Source: Ascidia mentula
Taxonomy: Eukaryota; Chordata; Ascidiacea; Phlebobranchia; Ascidiidae
Direction of reading: 5' to 3'
Assembly: GCA_947561715.1 (NCBI GenBank)
Contig: OX387203.1
Coordinates: 10,602,001-10,666,000, forward strand
DNA length: 64,000 nt
Shown here: positions 1-15,200 of the stretch, in pieces
Layout: every line of letters starts with the position of its first letter
Numbering within the stretch: the stretch's first letter is position 1
Position numbers and translations under genes: made by a program
Notes under the pieces: generated by a model
What the model was told of the DNA's origin: nothing
What the model saw: the letters and a program-made list of their open reading frames with translations, nothing else
Databases searched by the model: none

Positions 1-259
1 CAGCAAATGATCCAGATGCTCGAGGTTTTTGTTCAGAAATGTCTGTTATGCGCCGGAAAGTGGCATCAATTTCTCCATGACTTTTCTCTATACTTTCTAT
101 GTCTTGATATATAACAAAACAGTTGGTGTAAAATTTCGCAAAGTAAGGCAGTGGTGAATTTTGCAAGTGTTTTCAACAATAAGCATTGTGTTTTTAATTT
201 GTTCAACTACATAGGAAACGACTACGCAAAATACACAAATGTTAAACTACATATTATAC

Positions 260-3200
260 CTGCAGTGTAATTGATTGAAAACCCCTGATGTGCCCCACTG
301 CTGCCAGAAGTGAAAGTCAACCGAGCCACACTTCCAACAGAAGTAAAATTGAAACCAGATGATAGAAATCCAGAAAAATAATTTAAAGACCTATTTTCGT
401 TGTAAATCTGCGATGGTAACAGAATAATTTAACGGAAATTACAAATAATTTCTTGTTTTCCGGCACAATTGAACGTTAATTTTTATTAATGGAAATTTCG
501 CCAGCTATTCAACGAGGCTTCATCAGGATAATGCTGGGAAACAACAAATATCTTAAAATCTGATGCAAACTTTCAAACATTGTTTATATTGATGACCTTA
601 TCTCGGCATGACTCAATGTATGACTCCTTTTCGTTTGGAATTTCCATTATGTGTTATAAACTAATCAGCAAGTGCCAATCTTGGTGTAAGAGCGCACAAA
701 CTTACCCGCAATTCATCGGAACCTGATTCAGTTTCAAACAAATTCACAACGAACTTGATCACGTGATTTGGCGGGGCATTGATAAACCATTGGCAGTTTT
801 CATAGTTGTTGTAAGTTCCAGGCCAACCAGGAGATGTGAGAACTTCCGTCACGCTGACGTTTGCTATGCGATTGGTTTCGCCACATCGAGGTGTCCAGAT
901 AACTAGTGACGTAACAAAGAGTCAACAAACATACACTGTATTTTTAAATCTTGCTGTTGCAGAAATTGTTGTCACAAAACATACCAATGTGTTAAAACTG
1001 TTTCTTATACCTGCTGCGTAATTGATTGAAAACCCCTGTGCTGCACTGCTGCCAGAAGTGAAAGTCAACCGAGCCACACTTCCAACAGAAGTAAAATTGA
1101 AACCAGATGATAGAAATCCAGAAAAAGAATTCAAAGTTCTGTTTTCGTTGTAAATCTGTGTGAATAACAGAATAATTCATCGGAAATATCAAATAATTTA
1201 TGGTTTTCTGGCACAATTATTAAACGTTGATAAATATTTATGGAAATTTCGCCAGCTATTCAACGAGGCTTCATCAGGGTAATGCTGGGAAATTACAAGT
1301 TGCTTCAAATCTGATGCAATCTTTCAAACTTTATTTATATTGATGACCTTATCTCGGCATTGTGGCAACACGCATGTTTCCCTGGCCTAGTTCTGATCAG
1401 GCCGCATGTTTTCTGAAATTCAACACTGGAACACCAAACGGAAAGGATGCAGGCGGAGTTAAGCCTTCCTGCAGAGCTAAAAGCAAGCTGCTGATACTCT
1501 GCTGGACAACCACCTTTCTGACTCTTTGTTATAAAACGCCCTCGTAGTAATCGTTCGCCCTCTCTCGGTGTTCCATTATTTCTTGCCATTCGCGCTGTTA
1601 CGTTCGCATGTTCTGTTATTAGTTAATTCGCTATTCATGGGATAAACTCTTGCTAAACGCGCTTAAACCAAATTAAACTTACGCCACCTGATATTGCAAA
1701 TGTGTCTTTCATATAATAAATAAGTCTGTTCACGGAGTTTTAAATTCAGTAGTCTATACAGCAAGAACACGCAAGTAGACTTTTAGTTTCAGCACAGCAG
1801 CAGCCGACCGGGAAAAAATTGGTACGCTGCAGCACGACTCTATGCATGACACCTTTTCGTTTGGAATTTCGATACTGTGTTATAAACTAATCAGCAAGTG
1901 CCAATCTAGGTGTGCGCACAAACTTACCCGCAATTTATCAAAACTTGATTCAGTTTGAAACAAATTCACCACGAACTTGATGATGTGATTTGGTGGGGCA
2001 TTGATAAACCATTGGCAGTTTTCGTAGTTGTTGTAAGTTCCAGGCCAACCAGGGGATGTGAGAACTTCCGTCCCTCTGACGTTTGCTGTGCGGTTGGTTT
2101 CGCCACAACGAGGATTCCTGACTAGAATAACGCAATTCACAAATATTTCAAGTTTTGATTCAACACGTATAATTGCAACTTCAAGGGAAAAATATGATAG
2201 ATTTTCTTGTAAAGTGACGAATATAATTGAATACAAAATTTCCTTTTTAACAATTCATCTTTTTCATAAAATGCTACAAAAGTTTTTATACTGCATATTA
2301 ATGTCTATAAATCAGTGTTTCTTAAACTGTGAGCAACAAAACAGGCTCAGTTGTGCCGCGAACCTCATCAAACAATAACCTAAACAATGCATTTCCAAAA
2401 CACAAGGAATGCAACTTCAAAAACATACGAAAAAGCAAAACTGCAACTACCAGCTATGTAGTTGATTGAAAATCCAGAAGAAGTTTCACTTCCATCCGAA
2501 GTAAAAGTTAATCGAACCGCATTTAAATTCGTAGCGACAGTGTAACCTGACGACACAGATCCACTCAAAGAACGTAACAATGTACTTCCGCCTTGGTCGT
2601 ATATCTGCAACAGTAATATCAAAAGTCTAAAGCAGTAGCAAGTTTTCAAAACAGGGCGAGAGCTATTTTAGGGCACTGCGTTTGCTTAGATCGACACATT
2701 TTTGGTTTTCTCTTTGGCCGGATCCAAAACGCACACATTTGGCACTGTTGGAATCTTTGTTTGTTTGATATATTGCGGCAGAAGTACACTTGTGCGCCAG
2801 CTTTTGAAACAAAGAAAAATTTCGCCGGACCAAACCGTGTCTGTGATTCTTGCCTTATTCAGCCCCAATATATTTTTCTTCAAATCAAAATGACCAAACT
2901 TACCCGCAATTTATCAGAACCTGATTTAGTTCGAAACGAGTTTACGATGAATTTGATCACGTGATTTGGTGGGGCATTGATAAACCATTGGCAGTTTTCA
3001 TAGTTGTTGTAAGTTCCAGGCCAACCAGGAGATGTGAGAACTTCCGTCCCTCTGAGGCTTGCTGTGCGATTGGTTTCGCCACATCGAGGTGTCCAGATAA
3101 CTAGTGACGTAACAAAGAATCAACACACATACACTGTATTTTTAAATTTTGCTGTTGCAAAAAATGTTGTCGCAAAACATACCAATGTGTTAAAACTGTT

Positions 3201-6200
3201 TCTTATACCTGCTGCGTAATTGACTGAAAACCCCTGATATGCTCCACTGCTGCCAGAAGTGAAAGTCAACCGAGCCACACTTCCAACAGAAGTAAAATTG
3301 AAACCAGATGATAGAAATCCAGAAAAAGAATTTAAAGTTCTATTTTCGTTGTAAATCTGTGTGAATAACAGAATAATTCATCGGAAATATCAAATAATTT
3401 ATGGTTTTCTGGCACAATTATTAAACGTTGATAATTATTTATGGAAATTTCGCCAGCTATTCAACGGGGCTTCATCAGGGTAATGGTGGAAAATTACAAG
3501 TTGCTTCAAATCTGATGCAAACTTTCAAACTTTATTTATATTGATGACCTTATTCGGCATTGTGGCAACACGCATGTTTCCCTGCTGGCCTAGTTCTGAT
3601 CAAGCCGCATGTTTTCTGAAATTCAACACTGGAACACCAAACGGAAAGGATGCGGTCGGAGTTAAGCCTTCCTGCAGAGCTAAAAGCAAGCTGCTGATAC
3701 TCTGCTGGACAACCACGTTTTTCTGAATCTTTGTTATCAAACGCCCTCGTAGTAATCGTTCGCCCTCTCTCGGTGTGCCATTTTTTCTTGCCATTCGCGC
3801 TGTTACGTTCGCATGCTCTGTTATTAGTTAATTCGCTATTCATGGGATAAACTCTTGTTAAACGCGCTTGAACCAAATTAAACTTACGCCACCTGGTATT
3901 GCAAATGTGTCTTTCATATAATAAATAAGTCTGTTCACGGAGTTTTAAATTCAGTAGTCTATACAGCAAGAACACGCAAGCAGACTTTTAGTTTCAGCAC
4001 AGCAGCAGCCGACCGGGAAACAATTGGTACGCTGCAGCACGACTCTATGCATGACTCCTTTTCGTTTGGAATTTCCATAATGGGTTATAAACTAATCAGC
4101 AAGTGCCAATCTAGGTGTGCGCACAAACTTACCCCCAATTTATCGGAACTTGATTCAGTTTGAAACAAATTCACCACGAACTTGATCACGTGATTTGGTG
4201 GGGCATTGATAAACCATTGGCAGTTTTCATAGTTGATGTAAGTTCCAGGCCAACCAGGCGATGTGAGAACTTCCGTCCCTGTGACGTTTGCTGTGCGGTT
4301 GGTTTCGCCACAGCGAGGATTCCTGACTAGAATAACGCAATTCACAAATATTGGAAGTTTTGATTCAACACGTATAATTGCAACTTCAAGGGAAAAATAT
4401 GATAGATTTTCTTGTAAAGTGACGAATATAATTGAATACAAAATTTCCTTTTTAACAATTCATCTTTTTCATAAAATGCTACAAAAGTTTTTATACTTCA
4501 TATTAATGTCTATAAATCAGTGTTTCTTAAACTGTGAGCGACGAAACAGGCTCAGTTGTGCCGCGAACCTCATCAAACAATAACCTAAACAATGCATTTC
4601 CAAAACACCAAGGAATGCAACTTAACAAACATACGAAAAAGCAAAACTGCAACTACCAGCTATGTAGTTGATTGAAAATCCAGAAGAAGTTCCACTTCCA
4701 TCCGAAGTAAAAGTTAATCGAACTGCATTTAGATTCGTAGCGACAGTGTAACCTGACGACACAGATCCTCTCAAAGAAAGTAACAATGTACTTCCGCCTT
4801 GGTCGTATATCTGCAACAGTAATATCAAAAGTCTAAAGCAGTAGCAAGTTTTCAAAACAGGGCGAGAGCTATTTTAGGGCACTGCGTTTGCTTAGATCGA
4901 CACAATTTTGGTTTTCTCTTTGGCCGGATCCAAAACGCACACATTTGGCACTGTTGGAAACTTGGTTTGTTTGTTATATTGCGGCAGAAGTACACTTGTG
5001 CGCCAGCTTTTGAAACAAAGAAAAATTTCGCCGGCCCAAACCGTGTCTTTGATTCCTGCCTTATTCAGCCCCAATATATTTCTCTTCAAATCAAAATGAC
5101 CAAACTTACCCGCAATTTATCAGAACCTGATTTAGTTCGAAACGAGTTTACGATGAATTTGATCACGTGATTTGGCGGGGCATTGATAAACCATTGGCAG
5201 TTTTCATAGTTGTTGTAAGTTCCAGGCCAACCAGGAGATGTGAGAACTTCCGTCCCTCTGAGGCTTGCTGTGCGATTGGTTTCGCCACATCGAGGTGTCC
5301 AGATAACTAGTGACGTAACAAAGAATCAACACACATACACTGTATTTTTAAATTTTGCTGTTGCAAAAAATGTTGTCGCAAAACATAACAATGTGTTAAA
5401 ACTGTTTCTTGTACCTGCTGCGTAATTGATTGTAAACCCCTGATATGCTCCACTGCTGCCAGAAGTGAAAGTCAACCGAGCCACACTTCCAACAGAAGTA
5501 AAATTGAAACCAGATGATAGAAATCCAGAAAAAGAATTTAAAGTTCTATTTTCGTTGTAAATCTGTGTGAATAACAGAATAATTCATCGGAAATATCAAA
5601 TAATTTATGGTTTTCTGGCTCAATTATTAAACGTTGATAATTATTTATGGAAATTTCGCCAGCTATTCAACGAGGCTTCATCAGGGTAATGCTGGGAAAT
5701 TACAAGTTGCTTCATATCTGATGCAAACTTTTAAACTTTATTTATATTGATGACCTTATTCGGCATTGTGGCAACACGCATGTTTCCCTGGCCTAGTTCT
5801 GATCACGCCGCATGTTTTCTGAAATTCAACACTGGAACACCAAACGGAAAGGATGCAGGCGGAGTTAAGCCTTCCTGCAGAGCTAAAAGCAAGCTGCTGA
5901 TACTCTGCTGGACAAACACGTTTTTCTGAATCTTTGTCAAAAAACGCCCTCGTAGTAATCGTTCGCCCTCTCTCGGTGTGCCATTATTTCTTGCCATTCG
6001 CGCTGTTACGTTCGCATGTTCTGTTATTAGTTAATTCGCTATTCATGGGATAAACTCTTGTTAAACGCGCTTGAACCAAATTAAACTTACGCCACCTGGT
6101 TTTGCAAATGTGTCTTTCATATAATAAATAAATCTGTTCAAGAAGTTTTAAATTCAGTAGTCTATACAGCAAGAACACGCAAGCAGACTTTTAGTTTCAG

Positions 6201-9200
6201 CACAGTAGCAGCCGACCGGGAAACAATTGGTACGCTGCAGCACGACTCTATGCATGACTCCTTTTCGTTTGGAATTTCCATAATGGGTTATAAACTATTC
6301 AGCAAGTGCCAATCTAGGTGTAAGAGCGCACAGACTTACCCGCAATTTATCGGAACTTGATTCAGTTTGAAACAAATTCACCACGAACTTGATGACGTGA
6401 TTTGGTGAGGCATTGATAAACCATTGGCAGTTTTCATAGTTGTTGTAAGTTCCAGGCCAACCAGGGGATGTAAGAACTTCCGGCCCTCTGATGTTTGCTG
6501 TGCGGTTGGTTTCGCCACAACGAGGATTCCTGACTAGAATAACGCAATTCACAAATATTTGAAGTTTTGATTCAACACGTATAATTACAACTTCAAGGAA
6601 AAAGTATGACCAGTTTTCTTTCAAACCGTCGAATATAATTAAATACAAAATTTCCTTTTTAACAATTCATCTTTTTCATAAAATGCTACAAAAGTTTTTG
6701 TACGACATAGTAATGTCTATAAATCAGTGTTTCTTGAACTGTGAGCGACGAAACGGGCTTAGATGTGCCGCGAACCTCATCAAACAATAACCTAATCAAT
6801 GTATTTCCAAAACACCAAGGAATGTAACTTCAAAAACACACGAAAATGCAAAATTGCAACTACCAGCTATGTAGTTGATTGAAAATCCAGAAGAAGTTCC
6901 ACTTCCATCCGAAGTAAAAGTTAATCGAACCGCATTTAAATTCGTAGCGACAGTGTAACCTGACGACACAGATCCACTCAAAGAACGTAACAATGTACTT
7001 CCGCCTTGGTCGTATATCTGCAACAGTAATATCAAAAGTTTAAAGCAGTAGCAAGTTTTCAAAACAGGGCGAGAGCTATTTTAGGGCACTGCGTTTGCTT
7101 AGATCGACACAATTTTGGTTTTCTCTTTGGCCGGATCCAAAACGCACACATTTAGCGCTGTTGGAATATTTGTTTGTTTGTTTGTTATATTGCGGCAGAA
7201 GTACACTTGTGCGCCAGCTTCTGAAACAAAGAAAAATTTCGCCCGTGCAAACCGTGTCTGTGATTCCTGCCTTATTCAGCCCCAATATATTTCTCTTCAA
7301 ATCAAAATGACCAAACTTACCCGCAATCTATCAGAACCTGATTTAATTCGAAACGAGTTTACGATGAATTTGATCACGTGATTTGGCGGGGCATTGATAA
7401 ACCATTGGCAGTTTTCATAGTTGTTGTAAGTTCCAGGCCAACCAGGAGATGTGAGAACTTCCGTCCCTCTGAGGCTTGCTGTGCGATTGGTTTCGCCACA
7501 TCGTGGTGTCCAGATAACTAGTGACGTAACAAAGAATCAACACACATACACTGTATTTTTAAATTTTGCTGTTGCAAAAAATGTTGTCGCAAAACATCAG
7601 AATGTTTTAAAACTGTTTCTTGTACCTGCTGCGTAATTGATTGTAAACCCCTGATATGCTCCACTGCTGCCAGAAGTGAAAGTCAACCGAGCCACACTTC
7701 CAACAGAAGTAAAATTGAAACCAGATGATAGAAATCCAGAAAAAGAATTTAAAGTTCCATTTTCGTTGTAAATCTGTGTGAATAACAGAATAATTCATCG
7801 GAAATATCAAATATTATCTGGCTTTCTGTCACAATTATGAAACGTTGATAATTATTTATGGAAATTTCGCCAGCTATTCAACGAAGCTTCATCAGGGTAA
7901 TGCTGGGAAATTACAAGTTGCTTCAAATCTGATGCAAACTTTTAAACTTTATTTATATTGATGACCTTATACGGCATTGTGGCAACACGCATGTTTCCCT
8001 GGCCTAGTTCTGATCAGGCCGCATGTTTTCTGAAATTCAACACTGGAACAAAGAACGGAATGGATGTAGGCGGAGTTAAGCCTTCCTGTAGAGCTAAAAG
8101 CAAGCTGCTGATACTCTGCTGGACAACCACGTTTTTTCTGACTCTTTGTTATAAAACGCCCTCGTGGTAATCGTTCGACCCCACTCGGTCTGCCATTATT
8201 TCTTGCCATTCGCGCTGTTACGTTCGCATGTTCTGTTGTTAGTTAATTCGCTATTCATGGGATAAACTCTGGTTAAACGCGCTTGAACCAAATTAAACTT
8301 AAGCCACCTGGTATTGCAAACGTGTCTTTCATATAATAAATAAGTCTGTTCACAGAGTTTAAAATTCAGTAGTCTATACAGCAAGAACACGCAAGCAGAC
8401 TTTAGTTTCAGCACAGCAGCAGCCGACAGGGAAACAATTGGTACGCTGCAGCATGACTCAATGCATGACACCTTTTCGTTTGGAATTTCCATTATGTGTT
8501 ATAAACTAATCAGCAAGTGCCAATCTAGGTGTAAGAGCACACAAACTTACCCGTAATTTATCGGAACCTGATTCAGTTTGAAACAAATTCACCACGAACT
8601 TGATCACGTGATTTGGTGGGGCATTGATAAACCATTGGCAGTTTTCATAGTTGTTGTAAGTTCCAGGCCAACCAGGAGATGTGAGAACTTCCGTCCCTCT
8701 GACGTTTGCTGTGCGATTGGTTTCGCCACAACGAGGATTCCTGACTAGAATAACGCAATTCACAAATATTTGAAGTTTTGATTCAACACGTATAATTGCA
8801 ACTTCAAGGGAAATATATGATAGATTTTCTTGTAAAGTGTCGAATATAATTGAATACAAAATTTCCTTTTTAACAATTCATCTTTTTCATAAAATGCTAC
8901 AAAGGTTTTTATACTTCATATTAATGTCTATAAATCAGTGTTTCTTAAACTGTGAGCGACGAAACAGGCCCAGGTGTGCCGCGAACCTCATCAAACAATA
9001 ACCTAAACAATGCATTTCCAAAACACCAAAGAATGCAACTTAACAAACATACGAAAAAGCAAAACTGCAACTACCAGCTATGTAGTTGATTGAAAATCCA
9101 GAAGAAGTTCCACTTCCATCCGAAGTAAAAGTTAATCGAACCGCATTTAAATTCGTAGCGACAGTGTAACCTGACGACACAGATCCACTCAAAGAACGTA

Positions 9201-12200
9201 AAAATGTACTTCCGCCTTGGTCGTATATCTGCAACAGTAATATCAAAAGTCTAAAGCAGTAGCAAGTTTTCAAAACAGGGCGAGAGCCATTTTAAGGCAC
9301 TGCGTTTGCTTAGAGCGACACATTTTTGGTTTTCTCTTGGGCCGGATTCAAAACGCACACATTTGGCGCTGTTGGAATCTTTGTTTGTTTGTTATATTGC
9401 GGCAGAAGTACACTTGTGCGCCAGCTTTTGAAACAAAGAAAGATTTCGCCGGTGCAAACCGTGTCTGTGATTCCTGCCTTATTCAGCCCCAATATATTTC
9501 TCTTCAAATCAAAATGACTAAACTTACCCGCAATATTTCGGAACCAGTTTGAAACAAATTCACCATGAATTTGATCACGTGATTTGGTGGGGCATTGATA
9601 AACCATTGGCAATTTTCATAGTTGTTGTAAGTTCCAGGCCAACCAGGAGATGTGAGAACTTCCGTCCCTCTGAGGTTTGCTGTGCGATTGGTTTCGCCAC
9701 ATCGAGGTTTCCAGATAACTAGTGACGTAACAAAGAGTCAACAAACATACACTGTATGTTTAAATCTTGTTGTTGCAGAAAATGTTGACACAAAACACAA
9801 CAATGTGTTAAAACTGTTTCTTATACCTGCTGCGTAATTGATTTTAAACCCCTGATGTGCTCCACTGCTGCCAGAAGTGAAAGTCAACCGAGCCACACTT
9901 CCAACAGAAGTAAAATTGAAACCAGATGATAGAAATCCAGAAATAGAATTTAAAGTTCTATTTTTGTTGTAAATCTGCGATAGTAACAGAATAATTCATC
10001 GCAAATATCAAATAATTTCTTGTTTTCTTGCACAATTATTATACGTTGATTTTTATCAATGGAAATTTCGCCAGCTATTCAACTCGACTTCATCAGAATA
10101 ATGGTGGGAAATTACAAGTTGCTTCAAATCTGATGCAAACTTTCAAACTACTTTGTTCATGTTGATGATCTTATTCGGCATTGTGGCAACACGCATGTTT
10201 CCCTGGCCTAGTTCTGATCAGGCCGCATGTTTTCTGAAATTCAACACTGGAACAAAGAACGGAAAGGATGTAGGCGGAGTTAAGCCTTCCTGTATAGCTA
10301 AAAGCAAGCTGCTGATACTCTGCTGGACAACCACGTTTTTTATGACTCTTTGTTATAAAACGCCCTCGTAGTAATCGTTCGACCCCACTCGGTCTGCCAT
10401 TATTTCTTGCCATTCGCGCTGTTACGTTCGCATGTTCTGTTGTTAGTTAATTCGCTATTCATGGGATAAACTCTTGTTAAACGCGCTTGAACCAAATTAA
10501 ACTTACGACACCTGGTATTGCAAACGTGTCTTTCATATAATAAATAAGTCTGTTCACAGAGTTTAAAATTCAGCAAGAACACGCAAGCATACTTTAGTTT
10601 CAGCACAGCAGCAGCCGACCGGGAAACAATTGGTACGCTGCAGCATGACTCAATGCATGACACCTTTTCGTTTGGAATTTCCATTTTGTGTTATAAACTA
10701 AACAGCAAGTGCCAATCTAGGTGTAAGAGCACACAAACTTAACCGTAATTTATCGGAACCTGATTCAGTTTGAAACAAATTCACCACGAACGTGATCACG
10801 TGATTTGGCGGGGCATTGATAAACCATTGGCAGTTTTCATAGTTGTTGTAAGTTCCAGGCCAACCAGGAGATGTGAGAACTTCCGTCCCTCTGACGTTTG
10901 CTGTGCGATTGGTTTCGCCACATCGAGGTGTCCAGATAACTAGTGACGTAACAAAGAGTCAACAAACATACACTGTATTTTTAAATTTTGCTTTTGCAGA
11001 TAATGTTGTCACAAAACATACCAATGTGTTAAAACTGTTTCTTATACCTGCTGCGTAATCGATTGAAAACACCTGATGTGCTCCACTGCTGCCAGAAGTG
11101 AAAGTCAACCGAGCCACACTTCCAACAGAAGTAAAATTGAAACCAGATGATAGAAATCCAGAAAAAGAATTTAAAATTCTATTTTCGTTGTAAATCTGCG
11201 ATAGTAACAGAATAATTCATCGGATATAACAAATTGTTCAAAATCTAAAGTAAGCTTTTAAACTTTGTTTATATTGATGACCTTATCGTGGAATAATTCT
11301 ACGTATAACTCATTATCGTTCAACATTCCTTTAGAGCAGTGTTTCCCAACCATTTTTGGTGGTGGCGTACCACTTCGAGGTAAAACAATTTCAACGCCTA
11401 CCACCTAGTTGAATGTTACAAAGTAACCTAGTGGATGAAGTAACCAACATTTTGAGATCACTTAGGATATTTTTAAATTCGAGCTATATCCCTTAATTAC
11501 GGAAATGTGCTCGCGTAACACCGGGAATGCCGTCGGGCACCGCTAGTGGTACGCGTACCACCGGTTCGGAAACACTGCTTTAATGTGTTATAAACTAATC
11601 AGCAAGTGCCAATCTAGGTGTGTAAGAGCGCACAAACTTACCCGCAATTGTTCGGAACCTGATTCAGTTTGAAACGAATTCACCACGAACATAATCACGT
11701 GATTTGGTGGGGCATTGATAAACCATTGGCAGATTTCATAGTCGTTGTAAGTTCCAGGCCAACCAGGAGATGTGAGAACTCCCTTTCTTCTGAGGCTTGC
11801 TGTGCGGTTGGTTTCGCCACAACGATGATTCCGGACTAGAATAACGCAATTCAGAAATATTTGAAGTTTTGATTCAACACGTATAGCAACTTCAAGGGAA
11901 AAATATGATTAGTTAAAATGCTGCGAAAGTTTTTATACGACGTATTGATGTCTCTAAATCTGTGTTTCTTTAACTGTGTGCGACGAAACAGGGTCAGGTG
12001 TGCCGCGAACCTCATCAAAATAATCTAAACAATGCATCTCTAAACACCAAGGAATGTAACTCAAAAACATACGAAAAAGCAAAACTGCATCTACCAGCTA
12101 TGTAGTTGATAGAAAATCCAGAAGAAGTTCCACTTCCATCCGAAGTAAATGTTAATCGAACCGCATTTAAATTCGAAGCGACAGTGGAACCTGACGACAC

Positions 12201-15200
12201 AGATCCACTCAAAGAACGCAACAATGTACTTCCGCCTTGGTCGTATATCTGTAATAGTAATATCAAAAGTTTAAAGCAGTAGCAAATTTTTGAAACAAGG
12301 CAGGAGCAATTTCAGGGCACTGCGTTTGCTTAGAACGACACATTTTTGGTTTTGTCTTTAGCCATATCCAAAACACACACACTTTGCTCTGTTGGAATAT
12401 TTGTTTGTTATATTGTGGCAGATGTACACTTGTGCGCAAGCTTTTGAAACAATGAAAGATTTCGACAAATCAAGAAATGGTAATCTAGGTGTGTAAGAGC
12501 GCACAAACTTACCCGTAATTTATCGGAACCTGATTCAGTTTGAAACAAATTCACCACGAACTTGATCACGTGATTTGGCGGGGCATTGATAAACCATTGG
12601 CAGTTTTCATAGTTGTTGTAAGTTCTAGGCCAACCAGGGGATGTGAGAACTTCCGTCCCTCTGACGTTTGCTGTGCGGTTGTTTTCGCCACAACGAGGAT
12701 TCCTGACTAGAATATCGCAATTCACATATATTTTAAGTTTTGATTCAACACGTATAATTACAACTTCAAGGCAAAAATATGATAGGTTTACTTGTAAAGT
12801 GTCGAATATAATTAAATACATAATTTCCTCTTTAAAAATTCGTATTTTTTACAATGACATATTAATGTCTCTAAATCAGTGTTTCTTTAACATTGTGTGC
12901 GATGAAACGGGCTCAGGTGTGACGCGAATCTCATCAAAAATAAAGGCAACAATGCATGTCTAAAACACCAAGGAATGCAACTTAAAAAACATACGAAAAA
13001 GCAAAACTGCAACTACCAGCTATGTAGTTGATTGAAAATCCAGAAGAAGTTCCACTTCTATCCGAAGTAAATGTTAATCTAATCGCATTTAAATTCGAAG
13101 CGACAGTGGAACCTGACGACACAGATCCACTCAAGGAACGGAACAATGTACTTCCGCCTTGGTCGTTTATCTGCAATAGTAATATCAAAAGTTTAAAGCA
13201 GTAGCAAGTTTTTTAAACAAGTAAGGAGCAATTTTAGGGCACTGCGTTTGCTTAGATCGACACATTTTTGGTTTTCTCTTTGGCCGGATCCAAAACACAC
13301 ACACTTTGCTCTGTTGGAATCTTTGTTTGTTTGTTATATTGTCGCAGATTTTCGCTCGTGCGACAGCTTACGTTAAAACAAAGAAAGATTTCGCCGGCGC
13401 AAACCATATGTGTGGCCCCGGACTTATTTAGCCCCAAGATACTTTTCATTAAATCAGAATGACTCAACAAAAAAGTGTTGAAACTTACTTTGAGATAGTC
13501 ATAACCTGATTCAGTTTGAAACGAATTCACCTCGGATTTGATCACGTGATTTGGCGGGGCAATAATAAACCATTGGCAGTTTTCATAGTTGTTGTAATTT
13601 CCAGGCCAACCAGGAGATGTAAGGACTTTCTCCACACTGACACTTGCTGTGCGGTTGGTTTCGCCACAACGAGGATTCCGGACTAGAATAACGCAATTCA
13701 CAAATATTGAAAGTTTTGATTCAAAACGTATAATTTCAACTTCAAGGGAAAAATATAATAGTTAAAAAGCTGTGAAAGTTTTTATACGACGTATTAATGT
13801 CTCTAAATCAGTGTTTCTTTAACTGTGTGCGGCGAAACAGGGTCAGGTGTGCCGCGAACCTGATCAAACAATAATCTAAACAATGCATGTCTAAACACCA
13901 AGGAATGTAACTTCAAAAACACACGAAAAAGCAAAACTGCAACTACCAGCTATGTAGTTGATTGAAAATCCAGAAGAAGTTCCACTTCCATCCGAAGTAA
14001 ATGTTAATCGAACCGCATTTAAATTCGTAGCGACAGTGGAACCTGATGACACAGATCCACTCAAAGAACGGAACAATGTACTTCCGCCTTGGTCGTATAT
14101 CTGTAATAGTAATATCAAAAGTCTAAAGCAGTATCAAGTTTTTCTCACAGGGCAAGAGGAATTTTAGATCACTGCGTTTGGTTAGATCGACACATTTTTG
14201 ATTTTCTCTTTGGCCGGATCCAAAACACACAAACTTTGCGCTGTTGGAATATTTGTTTGTTTGTAATATTGTCGCAGATGTGCGCTCGTGCGACAGCTTG
14301 CGATAAAACAAAAAAAAATTTCGCCGGCGCAAACCGTGTCTGTTATCCCTGCCTTATTCAGCCCCTATATATTTTTCATCAAATTAAAATGACCAAACTT
14401 ACCCGCAATTTATCGGAACGTGAGTAAGTTTGAAACGCGTTTACGATGAATTTGATCACGTGATTTGGCGGGGCATTGATAAACCATTGGCAGTTTTCAT
14501 AGTTGTTGTAAATTCCAGGCCAACCAGGAGATAAGAGAACTTCCGTCACGCTGAGGTTTGCTGTGCGATTGGTTTCGCCACAACGAGGTGTCCAGATAAC
14601 TAGTGACGTAACAAAGAGTCAACAAACATGGGTTGTATTTTTATATTTTGTTGTTGCAGAAAATGTTGTCACAAAACATACCAATGTTTTAAAACTGTTT
14701 CTTATACCTGCTGCGTAATTGATTGTAAACCCCTGATGTGCTCCATTGCTGCCAGAAGTGAAAATCAACCGAATCACACTCCCAACAGAAGTAAAATTGA
14801 AACCAGATGATAGAAATCCAGAATAAGAATTTAAAGTTCTGTTTTCGTTGTAAATCTGCGATAGTAACAGAATAATTCATCGGAAATATCAAAATGTTCA
14901 AAATCTAAAGTAAGCTTTTAAACTTTGTTTATATTTATGACCTTATCGTGGAATAATTCTACGTATAACTCATTATCGTTCGACATTCCTTTAGAGCAGT
15001 GATTCCCAACCATTTGGTGGTTGCATATCACTTCGAGGTAAAACAATTTCAACGCGTACCACCTAGTTGAGTGTTACAAAGTAACCTAGTGGATGAAGTA
15101 ACCAACATTTTGAGATCACTTAGGATTTTTTTAAATTCGAGCTTTAGGCTATCCCTTAATTACGGAAATTTGCTCGCGTACCACCTGGAATGCCGTCGCG

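Noticed and set aside
1335-10413. Repeated minus-strand frames of the type MARNNGTPREGERLL
   Set aside because: They lie in the 0.47-kb intronic repeat, vary in frame and length between copies, and are not joined to the CUB exons by splice signals.
836-11058. Repeated 61-aa plus-strand frames (MRTSVPLTFAVRLVSPHRG...)
   Set aside because: They are exact antisense shadows of the CUB N exons and follow their period. They have no splice or start support of their own.
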